A DNA stretch of 37,132 nucleotides, from the NCBI GenBank assembly GCA_026415575.1, contig JAOAGV010000001.1, positions 358 through 37,489 of the forward strand, given 5' to 3'. The position numbers were made by a program, and so were the translations under genes. Shown here piece after piece: positions 23,451 to 31,224 of the stretch (position 1 is the stretch's first letter; each line of letters starts with the position of its first letter). The notes beneath the pieces are model-generated. The model worked only from the letters and a program-made list of their open reading frames with translations. It had not been told where the DNA came from and made no database searches. The stretch is from Candidatus Sumerlaeia bacterium (GTDB lineage: Bacteria; Sumerlaeota; Sumerlaeia; JADFCW01).

Positions 23451-24866
23451 ATGATGGCTGAGGAAAACCATTGGAGAGGACTCGGTTGGGCGGCGCTGAT
23501 TGCAGCGCTGGCGGCCTATGGCTGGCTGCAAGGCGCCGGGGCCTATCGCGCACTCCATGGCAACGACTTCCGCCATCTGTATCTCGGAAGCGTCTTCCTG
23601 CGCCATGGGATGAATCCCTACGATGAACTGGAGTTCTTGAACTGGCGCGAGCGTTACTTCGGCCCCCTCGGCATCAACCCCTATGTCTATCCGCCAACCA
23701 CCGGTCTCGCGCTGCGTTTCCTCACGCATTGGGATTGGATCACAGCCCAGCGGGTGTGGTTTGTTCTCAACCACGTGATGCTGCTGGCGGCACTGGCTCT
23801 CTGCGCGCATCTGTTTTTTGGTTTTCGCAACCCCTGGCTTCTGGCTCTCATCGCAGCATTGGCCGCCACGTCGTTCCCTCTGCGGCGGACATTCACCGCC
23901 GGCCAGCTCAACTGCGTTTTGCTTTTGCTCTACAGCGTTCTCTGCTGGGCGGTGGTCCGAAAGCGGGCGTGGCTGGCGGGACTGATGGTGGGATTCGGGA
24001 CGCTGTTCAAACTGGTTCCCGGAATTTTCTTTCTGTATTTTTTGTGGACGCGCCGCTGGCGCTGTTTGCTCTGGTCGGGCGTCTGCTTTGCCGTTGTTCT
24101 GACAGTCTCCGTTGCCGCGGTCGGTTGGAAAGTCCATGCCGCTTACTGGCCCGTGATGAGGGCGATGGGATATGGAAAATCCGTTTGGGAAGCGCGGCTA
24201 ATCCATGACGGCATCGAGCCGTTCTACCGCGACCCGTATAATCAGTCGCTGAATTCTTTCTTCCATCACATTCTGGCGCCCGATCCCGTCGCACACGAGA
24301 ATCCGCGGGACCGTGTCATTCCATGGGTGATGCTGGGTGCTCACGGCAAGATATTTGCCGACATTTTGACTTGGTTGGTTTCGCTTTTCCTTCTTGCTCT
24401 AGCGCTTTGGGCGATACGTCCTCAACGTCTCCCTTTGTCCATTCCGTCCCCGCCGTCCACCGCATCCATCGCATCCTCATTTCCTGCCGAACCCCTCGAA
24501 ATCACCCTCATGATCCTCTTGAGTTTGCTGCTTCCTTCCATTCTGTGGGACCACTACGCCGTCGCGCTTTTTCTGCCGCAAATTGCATTGTTTGCTGCGC
24601 TGCTGCGCGCGGGCCGCGGGTTGAGTTTTGCCATGGCCGTCTGGATGGCCGCCAGCATTGTGCTGGCCATGCCGATTGCTTTTGATCAGTATGCTTTTTT
24701 ACGGGGGCCGGGCTTGTTGGGCATGTCGGCAAAGCTGTTCGGCGTCCTCGCGCTCTATGGTTTGGCTGTGGCACGTTTGCGTGCGGAGCGTCGCGCGCCT
24801 GCATTGATCAGCGCAGAGCCCAAAACAGCACCGTTGCCAGAAAATGCCAGTCCACCTCGGGCTTGA
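23451..24866 (+). CDS. GT87-family (DUF2029-like) membrane glycosyltransferase
   Basis: This 471-residue polytopic protein has the GT87 hallmark early loop NDFRHLYLGSVFLRHGMNPYD, then INPYVYPPTT, NCVLLLLYSVLCWA, KLVPGIFFLYFLW and the YNQSLNSFFHHIL segment. GT87 enzymes (PimE-like) add a sugar, often mannose, from a polyprenyl-phosphate donor on the outer face of the membrane. Two adjacent ATGs (23451 and 23454) start the frame. Between two helices (about 24417-24478) lies a Ser/Pro-rich stretch (RLPLSIPSPPSTASIASS), encoded by a GTCCA-type repeat. It is a likely in-frame insertion into a loop. The last 59 bp overlap the end of the convergent thioredoxin-fold gene. The exact donor and acceptor are unknown. 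Confidence 0.87.
   Translation: MMAEENHWRGLGWAALIAALAAYGWLQGAGAYRALHGNDFRHLYLGSVFLRHGMNPYDELEFLNWRERYFGPLGINPYVYPPTTGLALRFLTHWDWITAQRVWFVLNHVMLLAALALCAHLFFGFRNPWLLALIAALAATSFPLRRTFTAGQLNCVLLLLYSVLCWAVVRKRAWLAGLMVGFGTLFKLVPGIFFLYFLWTRRWRCLLWSGVCFAVVLTVSVAAVGWKVHAAYWPVMRAMGYGKSVWEARLIHDGIEPFYRDPYNQSLNSFFHHILAPDPVAHENPRDRVIPWVMLGAHGKIFADILTWLVSLFLLALALWAIRPQRLPLSIPSPPSTASIASSFPAEPLEITLMILLSLLLPSILWDHYAVALFLPQIALFAALLRAGRGLSFAMAVWMAASIVLAMPIAFDQYAFLRGPGLLGMSAKLFGVLALYGLAVARLRAERRAPALISAEPKTAPLPENASPPRA
24431..24475. repeat. GTCCA-type repeat, copy 2, inside the GT87 gene (in frame)
   Basis: Words such as TTTGTCCATTCCGTCC and CCGTCCACCGCATCC match the pattern of the copy at 32324-32375. It encodes a Ser/Pro-rich loop between predicted membrane helices and does not shift the frame. 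Confidence 0.55.
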
Positions 24867-25944
24867 GAATGCGGGCATACTCGCGGCCGGAAGGCGAGAG
24901 AAGAACGATGCCCGGCCCGTCGGTCGGCACGCCCAGACGCATGGCCACCCGTCGGCCTTCGGCATGGGATAGATTGACCATACAGCAGACGTAGGTGCAC
25001 AGAAACGGCTGCATTTCCGGCTGGCGAATCGCTGCTTCGTAGGTGTGGCACTGTTCGGCGTCGCCCGTGGTGAAATAGAGCAGAAGAGGACGACTGTGTT
25101 TCCGGCAATAGACGGCGCAAGCGTCGGCGTTGGAATACCACTGCACGGGCGTGCCGGGCTTGGGAACTACGATTTTAATTCGCTCGCGCCGGCGCCGCCA
25201 GAACCGCTTTGGCCGTGCGGCCGGCGGGGGCTCGTGCACTGTCTCGCTTTCGATTTCTGCGCCAGACCCACTGAGCAACAGCGCGCTGCGCCCCCGCGCC
25301 AAGTCTTCGTAGCCTGTCCCAAAAGTGATTTCGCTTTCCGTTTCACCAGCCGGTGCCTCGCGGCGGCTTGAAGCAGAATCGGCTTCCTCTTCGGGTTCCG
25401 CGTGAATCAACAGGGCGCTGGGAATGCTCTCGTCGAGAATCTCCCCGCCCGCCGGCTCGGACAGGGGCGAAACGGAGGGCAAGGGTGCGGATGGCTCCGG
25501 CTCGGCTGTGGCCTGCTCTTCCCGAGCGGTCGTCTCGACCTTCGCTGTCTGGTCCTCCATTAGAAGCAGCGTAAGTTCGCCCACATCCATCGGCGGGGCC
25601 TCGTGCTCCGGCGGCGGGGGCGCCGCTTCCCGAGCGGCCGGATGCGCCCCAGCCTCGATGTCGGGCAGGGGAAGGTCGCCGAGATCATCGAGCCGGACAA
25701 TGCCGAGGTCTTGTTCTTCGGCCGGCGGCATGACTACCTCGGTTTCTTCGACCGCCGGTTGGCCCTGCGTGTCATCCACGACGGACAATCCAAAATCCGC
25801 ATCGTCGGGGATGACAAGACTGCCGGTCTCGCTTTGGAGCAGGAGCGGGCTGGCGTCCAAGTCATCACCGGACGTTGGGGCTCCCGTTGCTGAGTTCTCA
25901 TCGCTTCCGCGGGTCGGGCGGGTCTCTGGCTGTTTTTCACTCAT
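24808..25944 (-). CDS. Acidic disordered region fused to a C-terminal thioredoxin-like domain lacking CxxC
   Basis: ATG 25944 starts MSEKQPETRPTRG, with a weak GGAAAG site; the upstream extension is non-conserved. The 378-residue product has about 250 residues rich in Glu, Ala, Pro and Asp and probably disordered. A short basic patch (KRFWRRRRERIKIVV) and a thioredoxin-like domain (about 265-375) follow. In that domain the usual active-site place reads DAEQCHTYEAAI. This resembles the CHVME half of DUF255/thioredoxin_7 proteins, but only one cysteine is kept. A later part (GIVLLSPSGREYARIL) fits the last strands. No signal peptide is seen, so it is probably cytoplasmic. With one cysteine it is unlikely to act as a disulfide reductase; a binding or peroxidase-like role is possible. 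It overlaps the convergent GT87 gene by 59 bp. Confidence 0.8.
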   Translation of the reverse strand: MSEKQPETRPTRGSDENSATGAPTSGDDLDASPLLLQSETGSLVIPDDADFGLSVVDDTQGQPAVEETEVVMPPAEEQDLGIVRLDDLGDLPLPDIEAGAHPAAREAAPPPPEHEAPPMDVGELTLLLMEDQTAKVETTAREEQATAEPEPSAPLPSVSPLSEPAGGEILDESIPSALLIHAEPEEEADSASSRREAPAGETESEITFGTGYEDLARGRSALLLSGSGAEIESETVHEPPPAARPKRFWRRRRERIKIVVPKPGTPVQWYSNADACAVYCRKHSRPLLLYFTTGDAEQCHTYEAAIRQPEMQPFLCTYVCCMVNLSHAEGRRVAMRLGVPTDGPGIVLLSPSGREYARILKPEVDWHFLATVLFWALR

Positions 25945-26237
25945 GGGGCTTTCCGTCGGCGGTCCTTCGTCCTTCCGGCGGCTTCTGCAACGGAAATATA
26001 CCGCGAAGCAGCCCCTCAAGGCAACTGCAAAGACATAGGCGGGCTGAATTGGATCGAGCAGGCGTTAGCTAGCGGGAGCCTGAATCTGTTGAGATATTTC
26101 GGTGCGCAATAAAAGGGGATTGGTGGGCAACCATGCCATACTCCGAATTTCAGGAATCATGACCGAATTCGACAGGGCGAAGTTTTTCCGTTGCATCGAA
26201 TCCCGCGCAATATCCAAAATAAAAACAAATGCCAGTT

Positions 26238-26257
26238 GTGCGAATGCAGATTCGCAC
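26238..26257. promoter_or_regulatory. Inverted repeat GTGCGAAT-N4-ATTCGCAC, operator candidate
   Basis: Perfect 8-base arms are separated by four bases (GCAG). The right arm overlaps the likely -35 position (TTCGCA, 26251-26256) of the sulfatase promoter. A dimeric repressor bound here would block transcription. Only one copy was found in the window. Confidence 0.6.
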
Positions 26258-26281
26258 GCAGTGCAACCGCGCTGCTATAAT
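26251..26281 (+). promoter_or_regulatory. Promoter of the second sulfatase (perfect TATAAT)
   Basis: TATAAT is at 26276-26281. TTCGCA (26251-26256, four of six to TTGACA) lies 19 bases upstream, a long but usable spacing. Transcription would start near 26288, giving a leader of about 15 bases that just contains the ribosome site GAGGAGG. Confidence 0.6.
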
Positions 26282-26302
26282 TTGGCCCAAGAGGAGGCTT
26301 CC

Positions 26303-27775
26303 ATGCATTTCACGAAACGCCGTTTCTTTTTGTCCGCTTTTCAAGTGGTCGTAATTCTCATGACAGGCGGGATTCTCGCGTTGCCAACGGCCCGCGCAGG
26401 CGCTGCGCAAAAACCCAACATCGTTTTTATACTGATTGACGACATGGGCTATCGCGACGTCGGCTGTTACGGCAGCCGGTTTTATCTGACTCCCAACATA
26501 GACCGTCTTGCGGAGCAGGGCATGCGGTTCACCGACGCGTATGCGGCATGTCCGGTGTGTTCGCCGACCCGGTTGAGCATCCTGACGGGCCTCTATCCGG
26601 CACGCGTCGGTCTGACAAACTTTCTCGTCGGCCAGCGTTGGCCGGACAATTCCCCACTCCGGCCCTTCACGAACTGGAAAACCGAAATGCCGCCCGAACA
26701 GGTGACTCTGGCCGAGGCCCTCAAACCTCTTGGCTATGTGAGCGCCTGTATAGGCAAGTGGCACTTGAACTCGCGCGAGTCGGGCGAACGGTCGAAAGCA
26801 ACATCGCCGGAAGCACAAGGGTTTGATTTTGTGGTTGCCAGTGCGCCCAACCAGACAGACAAGCAAGCAGCCGGTTTTACCGACAAAGCCATCGAGTTCA
26901 TCCGCGCCAATCGCGACCGCCCCTTTTTCCTGTATCTTTGCCACCACAGCGTGCACATCCCTCTCGAAGCGCGTCCGGAATTAATTGAAAAATACCAGAA
27001 ACGCGTCCGCCCGGACGACCCGCAAAACAACCCCACCTACGCCGGCATGGTCGAAGCGGTGGATGAAAGCACCGGCCGGATCATGGCTGTCTTGGATGAG
27101 CTGGGGCTGACCGCGAATACGATTTTTGTCTTTACCTCCGACAACGGCGGACTGTCCGTCCGCGAAGGACCGAATACTCCGGCCACATCCAACCTGCCTT
27201 TGCGGGCCGGCAAGGGCTATCTCTACGAGGGCGGTATTCGCGAACCTTTGATCATCCGCTGGCCCGGCGTTATCGCCTCGGGAAGCACCTGCAGCGTGCC
27301 GGTGTCATCCGTGGATTTCTATCCGACCTTTCTCGAAATTGTCGGTCTGACGCATCAACCGGTGGATGGCGTGAGTATTCTCCCGCTCCTCAAGCAGAGC
27401 GGCACTCTTCAGCGCGAGGCCCTCTTCTGGCACTATCCGCACTACAGCAATCAAGGCGGTCTGCCGTCGGGGGCGATTCGAATGGGCGAATACAAGCTGA
27501 TTGAGTCTTATGAAGACGGCCGGCTGGAGCTTTACAATTTGCGCGAAGACATCGGCGAGCAACGCAACCTCGCCGATTCAATGCCGGAAAAGGCCAAGGC
27601 AATGCGCCAGAAGCTCGACGAGTGGCGAAAGGCGCTGGGGGCGCAAATGCCCGAGAAAAACCCCAATTATGATCCGTCAAAACCGCCTTACAGCGATCCG
27701 GCAAAAGCACCGCAGGCCTGGCAGGAGAGCGAACCCAAACCCAAGTCCAAACCGGCGAAGCGTGCTCGAAAGTAG
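26303..27775 (+). CDS. Sulfatase, Cys-type formylglycine-dependent, secreted
   Basis: ATG 26303 is set by GAGGAGG (26291-26297) five bases upstream. The 490-residue product starts with a Sec-type signal peptide: basic MHFTKRR, a hydrophobic core, and a cleavage-like region PTARAGA near residue 34. The metal motif FILIDDMGYRD is followed by the signature CSPTR (Cys86, the formylglycine precursor), GKWHL, and FTSDNGG. Its C-terminus is Lys/Pro-rich (PKPKSKPAKRARK). It is homologous to the sulfatase at 913, but the two differ in export type (Tat there, Sec here). The type resembles arylsulfatase A and N-acetylgalactosamine-6-sulfatase groups, but the substrate is not identifiable. It has its own promoter with a putative operator. 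It converges on the ceramidase-like genes and is encoded close to a sugar importer. Confidence 0.93.
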   Translation: MHFTKRRFFLSAFQVVVILMTGGILALPTARAGAAQKPNIVFILIDDMGYRDVGCYGSRFYLTPNIDRLAEQGMRFTDAYAACPVCSPTRLSILTGLYPARVGLTNFLVGQRWPDNSPLRPFTNWKTEMPPEQVTLAEALKPLGYVSACIGKWHLNSRESGERSKATSPEAQGFDFVVASAPNQTDKQAAGFTDKAIEFIRANRDRPFFLYLCHHSVHIPLEARPELIEKYQKRVRPDDPQNNPTYAGMVEAVDESTGRIMAVLDELGLTANTIFVFTSDNGGLSVREGPNTPATSNLPLRAGKGYLYEGGIREPLIIRWPGVIASGSTCSVPVSSVDFYPTFLEIVGLTHQPVDGVSILPLLKQSGTLQREALFWHYPHYSNQGGLPSGAIRMGEYKLIESYEDGRLELYNLREDIGEQRNLADSMPEKAKAMRQKLDEWRKALGAQMPEKNPNYDPSKPPYSDPAKAPQAWQESEPKPKSKPAKRARK

Positions 27776-27866
27776 GGCCGATTGCATCGGCTGGGCAAAG
27801 CCACCTTGCTGCCCAAGCGGCTGAAGATCACCTTTCGCTGCCCATCCGCTTCCCACTTCACGCTGC

Positions 27867-29159
27867 CTACTTTTCCGGTTTCTCGAAAAACATGTTTTTC
27901 ATGTCATACAAGTCAATCACGGCTCGGTTGACAATTTGCTCGGGTGCGCCGACCTCGATGCGGGTCGTGCCGTCGGCCGCACCATAGCCGCCTTCGGCCG
28001 CCGACCGAATGTCGGGCAGATACATCGGCCATTCCACTCCGCCGCAGGTGGTATAGCCCGCATAGAAGGGAAACGGCACGTTGGCGTCGCGCTTGAAGGC
28101 CGTCTGCAGCCGCAGAAACGATTCGCCGGGAACCGCTGCCACGCCGATTGTACGATTGATCAGCACGGTTGCCATTTCAATGGGAACGGTTGCTGTTGTG
28201 CTCCAGCGATGGCGAAACGTGAGCGTGTGCTTGCGCCATTGAATCTCGTCGGGCCCTTTGACGGGCTGTGCGGTGCGCAGGGCGCGCAGCACCTCTTCGG
28301 CCAGAAAATTGCCCATCTTCCGACCTTCTTTAATCGCTCCCGGCTCGGCTTTTGGATTCTCGCGGAACAGCGGATTGACGCTGCCGCCGGCACCTTGCAC
28401 GAACAGGCACATCGGCGGTCCGGCGAGCGTTGACTCGATTTTGTCGGCCATCGCGCCCGGATACTCCGCGCTGATCAGCAGATTGTTGCTGCCGTGATTG
28501 ACCGGATGACAAGCATAGCCGACCACCAGCGCGCGTGTCGTTCCGGCGTCGGCGTTCTCGACGCGAATGACAGCCACGGTTGGGTCCACGGGACCGTAGG
28601 GGATGCGCTCGGGATTGAGCGACATCAGGCGGCGCCGTCCGTTTGGACCCACAACCATGCGGTTGTAGCCAAGCGTGATTTCGCCATGTGCAATCGAAAG
28701 GCGCGCGGGAAACATATTTTGCGCGGCGCGCTCAATCGCCTCGATCACGCGGTCTTCGGTCCAGCGCAGGAGTTTTTCGCGTGTGGCCTGATCTTTCCAC
28801 GCTGTTGGCCGAAACTCCGGCCCCGCGTGCGTATGGCTGGCGGCCATAAGCGTCAGGCCGATTCCGAACCGTTTTTCGGCTTCCTGCGGCACGCGCTCGG
28901 ACGGAAACCGGATGATGTCCATGGCCACAAGCGCGATCTTTTTGCCGCCGCATTCGAGCACCAGCGCTTTGGCAAAAAGCGGCGTCAGCACGCCGCTGGA
29001 CGGTGCGGTGCGTGCCGCGTAGCCGGCCATCGGCACACGGCCTTCGGGCGTGATTTCCGCCTTGCCCACTCCCGCGCGGAGCTGAGCGGAGTGCGAGGGT
29101 GCCGCCAACATCAGATACGCAAGGGCAGCGATTGCCGTTAGTTGAATTCTCCACACCAT
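27867..29159 (-). CDS. Neutral/alkaline ceramidase-like protein, secreted (paralogue 1)
   Basis: This 430-residue protein matches the N-terminal catalytic domain of the neutral/alkaline non-lysosomal ceramidase family. After a Sec signal peptide (to about SHSA, residue 24) it reads VGKAEITPEGRVPMAGYAAR, then ALVLECGGKKIALVAMDII, ASHTHAGPEF (a zinc-binding His-x-His), YACHPVNHG, and QGAGGSVNPLF, the counterpart of the nucleophile-containing loop. Family enzymes hydrolyse the amide of ceramide. Bacterial members without the C-terminal Ig-like domain, such as this one, mostly have unknown substrates. ATG 29159 has AAAGGGG before it. It is a close paralogue of the next gene (29386-30717), in the same orientation and 226 bp downstream of it. 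The pair probably arose by tandem duplication. Confidence 0.9.
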   Translation of the reverse strand: MVWRIQLTAIAALAYLMLAAPSHSAQLRAGVGKAEITPEGRVPMAGYAARTAPSSGVLTPLFAKALVLECGGKKIALVAMDIIRFPSERVPQEAEKRFGIGLTLMAASHTHAGPEFRPTAWKDQATREKLLRWTEDRVIEAIERAAQNMFPARLSIAHGEITLGYNRMVVGPNGRRRLMSLNPERIPYGPVDPTVAVIRVENADAGTTRALVVGYACHPVNHGSNNLLISAEYPGAMADKIESTLAGPPMCLFVQGAGGSVNPLFRENPKAEPGAIKEGRKMGNFLAEEVLRALRTAQPVKGPDEIQWRKHTLTFRHRWSTTATVPIEMATVLINRTIGVAAVPGESFLRLQTAFKRDANVPFPFYAGYTTCGGVEWPMYLPDIRSAAEGGYGAADGTTRIEVGAPEQIVNRAVIDLYDMKNMFFEKPEK

Positions 29160-29385
29160 GATGGTCCCCTTTTATGGGCTATCCAAGAGCCTGTCTGAGA
29201 GCGCAGACCATTCCCAACCGGCCATAACAATCTGCGCGAAAGTCGGCAACCCATAAGCGTCCTCCCCCAAATAAAGGAGTACCTGTTGCCCCTTGTAATT
29301 CAAAAGGCACTACCACGACGTCGTCCTTTCCCAACGCATACCGCATTCCCGCACACTCCTGTTCCCGCATCCAACCGCCCGCCTC
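29160..29385. other. 226-bp gap between the ceramidase-like paralogues
   Basis: This holds the ribosome site AAAGGGG for the downstream gene. A 63-codon frame on the minus strand (29179-29370) has plausible composition but no ribosome site or recognised motif, so no gene is called. Confidence 0.4.
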
Positions 29386-30717
29386 TTATTTCTTCTTGCT
29401 CACTGTCGTTTTCGCTTTGGCCTTTTGGTCTTCCGGCACGTCGAAGAACATCCCCAGCATGTCGAACAAATCAATCACCGCCTGATTGACGATACGCTCG
29501 GCTGCGCCGACCTCGATGTGCGTCGTGTAGCTGGCGCCATAGCCCCCTTCGGCTGCCGCGCGGATGTCGGGAATGTAGTCAGGCGGTTCGACTCCGCCCA
29601 CGCACGTATAGCCCGAAAACAGCGGGAACGCCACCGGCGCATCGCGCTTAAAGTACGTCTGGAGCGACAGGAACGGCTCACCCGGAACCGCTGCGATGCC
29701 GATTGTGCGGTTGATCATCACCGTGGCCATTTCGACGGGCACGGTCGCCGTTGTGCTCCAGCGGTGGCGGAACGTGAGCGTTTTCGTGCGCCATTGAATC
29801 TCGGCCGGTGCCTTGACCGGTTCGCAGGTTTTCACGGCGCGCAGCACTTCGTCGGCCAAAAGTTCGCCCATGATCTTGTGGCCCGTCACGGCGTCGGGCT
29901 GCCCCGTACGTTCCTCGATGAAAAACGGATTGACGCTGCCGCCACCGCCTTGCGCGAACAGGCAAAGGACATTCGGCCCCAGCGCTTTTTCCCCCTTGGC
30001 CGTCATTGCGCCCGGATAGTCGGCGCTGATGAGCAGACAGCGATGGGCAAGGTTGACCGGATGGCAGGCGTAGCCGACAATCAGCCCCCGAGTAGTGTTG
30101 GCGTCGGCATCCTCAATCCGGATGATCGCGACATCGGGGTCCACCGGCGCCTGCGGTATCCGCTCGGGATTCCGGAAAAGCGGCCTGCGGCGGCCGTCCG
30201 GCTGCATCTGGAGACGATGGTAGCCGAGAGTGATCTCGCCTTTTCCGACCGACAGCCGAGCGGGAAACATGTTTTCTGCGGCTTTGCCGATGGCCTCGAT
30301 CACGCGGTCTTCGGTCAGACGAAAGGCCTTCTTGCCGCCGTCGGGTTCAGGCCAGCGGCGGCTGTGGAAATTCGGGCCAAAATGCGTGTGGCTGGCGTTG
30401 AGCAACACGAGGCCGATTCCAAACCGTTTTTTCGCTTCTTCGACCACGCGCGCCGACGGAAACTCAATGATGTCCATGGCCACAAAAGCCATGCGAGTGT
30501 CGCCGCATTCGAGCACCAGAGCGCGGGCCTGCAGCGGGTCGAGTACGCCGATCGAGCCCGATGTGCGGGCCGCGTAGCCCGAAAGCGGCGTGCCCTTGGC
30601 CGGCGGCGTAATGTCGGTCTTGGCCAGGCCTGCGCGCAGCGCTGCCGAATGGGCAGGCTTGGTGGCCATGCCAATGAGGCACCATGCCAGAACAATGGTT
30701 AGATGCATTTTTTTCAT
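29386..30717 (-). CDS. Neutral/alkaline ceramidase-like protein, secreted (paralogue 2)
   Basis: ATG 30717 is chosen because AAAGGAGA lies eight bases before it; 38 further codons upstream lack support. The 443-residue product has a Sec signal peptide (MKKMHLTIVLAWCLIGMA up to about HSA). It follows paralogue 1 almost block for block: AKTDITPPAKGTPLSGYAAR, FVAMDIIEFPSARVVEEAKKRFGIG, ASHTHFGPNF, ITLGYHRLQ, YACHPVNLAHR, and QGGGGSVNPFF. It differs by an extra loop after the zinc motif (HSRRWPEPDGG) and by a Lys-rich tail (KAKAKTTVSKKK). It is likely an extracytoplasmic zinc amidase acting on lipid or another N-acyl substrate; the actual substrate is not known. It is transcribed first and paralogue 1 second. 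Confidence 0.9.
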   Translation of the reverse strand: MKKMHLTIVLAWCLIGMATKPAHSAALRAGLAKTDITPPAKGTPLSGYAARTSGSIGVLDPLQARALVLECGDTRMAFVAMDIIEFPSARVVEEAKKRFGIGLVLLNASHTHFGPNFHSRRWPEPDGGKKAFRLTEDRVIEAIGKAAENMFPARLSVGKGEITLGYHRLQMQPDGRRRPLFRNPERIPQAPVDPDVAIIRIEDADANTTRGLIVGYACHPVNLAHRCLLISADYPGAMTAKGEKALGPNVLCLFAQGGGGSVNPFFIEERTGQPDAVTGHKIMGELLADEVLRAVKTCEPVKAPAEIQWRTKTLTFRHRWSTTATVPVEMATVMINRTIGIAAVPGEPFLSLQTYFKRDAPVAFPLFSGYTCVGGVEPPDYIPDIRAAAEGGYGASYTTHIEVGAAERIVNQAVIDLFDMLGMFFDVPEDQKAKAKTTVSKKK

Positions 30718-30941
30718 TGCGGCGTCTCCTTTGAGAAAATGGCTGTTCTGAAGCCGCTCCAACCAAAAAAAGAATAGCTTGGAACCGCTCGGAAGAGCAA
30801 GCAAAGTTTCTCCCCGAGGCATGAGATGCATGCGGCGACAAAGCGCGGCGAAGATGGTGCTTGCCTTTTGCGGGGCAATGCGTTTCGATTCTTCGCCGAT
30901 GGGAATGAACCATCAACGAAAAGGCTGGAGAGGAAACAATC
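30718..30941. other. Divergent intergenic region
   Basis: This lies between the ceramidase-like pair and the small cysteine-rich gene. It is relatively AT-rich around 30760-30800. No clear promoter hexamers or repeats were recognised. Confidence 0.4.
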
Positions 30942-31115
30942 ATGAGCGAGAAGAAGTGCAGGGGAGTTCATTCGGGGCATTTGTGTGTGCTGGCGAGCGA
31001 GGAGAAATTTGAGAAGATCAAGGAAATGACGCGTCAGCCAAAACATATCTGCTTCAACTGCGGGCGCGTGGCCGATTCGGAAAAAAACTTGTGCAATCCG
31101 ATGCCGCTGGAGTGA
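30942..31115 (+). CDS. Small cysteine-rich protein, possible zinc ribbon (57 aa)
   Basis: This short frame begins at ATG 30942 with AGAGGA about nine bases upstream and ends at TGA 31113-31115. The product has five cysteines (positions 6, 15, 38, 41 and 51). The C-terminal half reads KHICFNCGRVADSEKNLCNP, with a CxxC followed by a third Cys ten residues later, plus nearby His. This could hold one zinc ion or an iron-sulfur cluster. The N-terminal part has CRGVHSGHLC, a further Cys/His cluster. The even composition, good ribosome site and motif-like spacing argue for a real gene. I do not recognise the family for certain. The sugar importer starts 110 bp downstream; co-transcription is possible. 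Confidence 0.7.
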   Translation: MSEKKCRGVHSGHLCVLASEEKFEKIKEMTRQPKHICFNCGRVADSEKNLCNPMPLE

Positions 31116-31224
31116 ACGTCGTGGACACGGGCTTTGCCGCTGGCGACACGCCACCCGTATCATGAAACCCGCTTATCGGCACGGAAGAACATGATCGAAC
31201 AACCTGTGTTGCGGAGGGCCAGAA

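Larger units (their letters stand above)
25945..26302. other. 358-bp divergent intergenic region
   Basis: This separates the minus-strand thioredoxin-fold gene from the plus-strand sulfatase. It holds the promoter and inverted repeat listed separately near its right end. Otherwise no gene or repeat was recognised. Confidence 0.5.

Noticed and set aside
29179-29370. 63-codon minus-strand frame between the ceramidase-like genes
   Set aside because: The composition is plausible, but there is no ribosome site and no recognised motif; it could be a gene remnant, but that cannot be supported.
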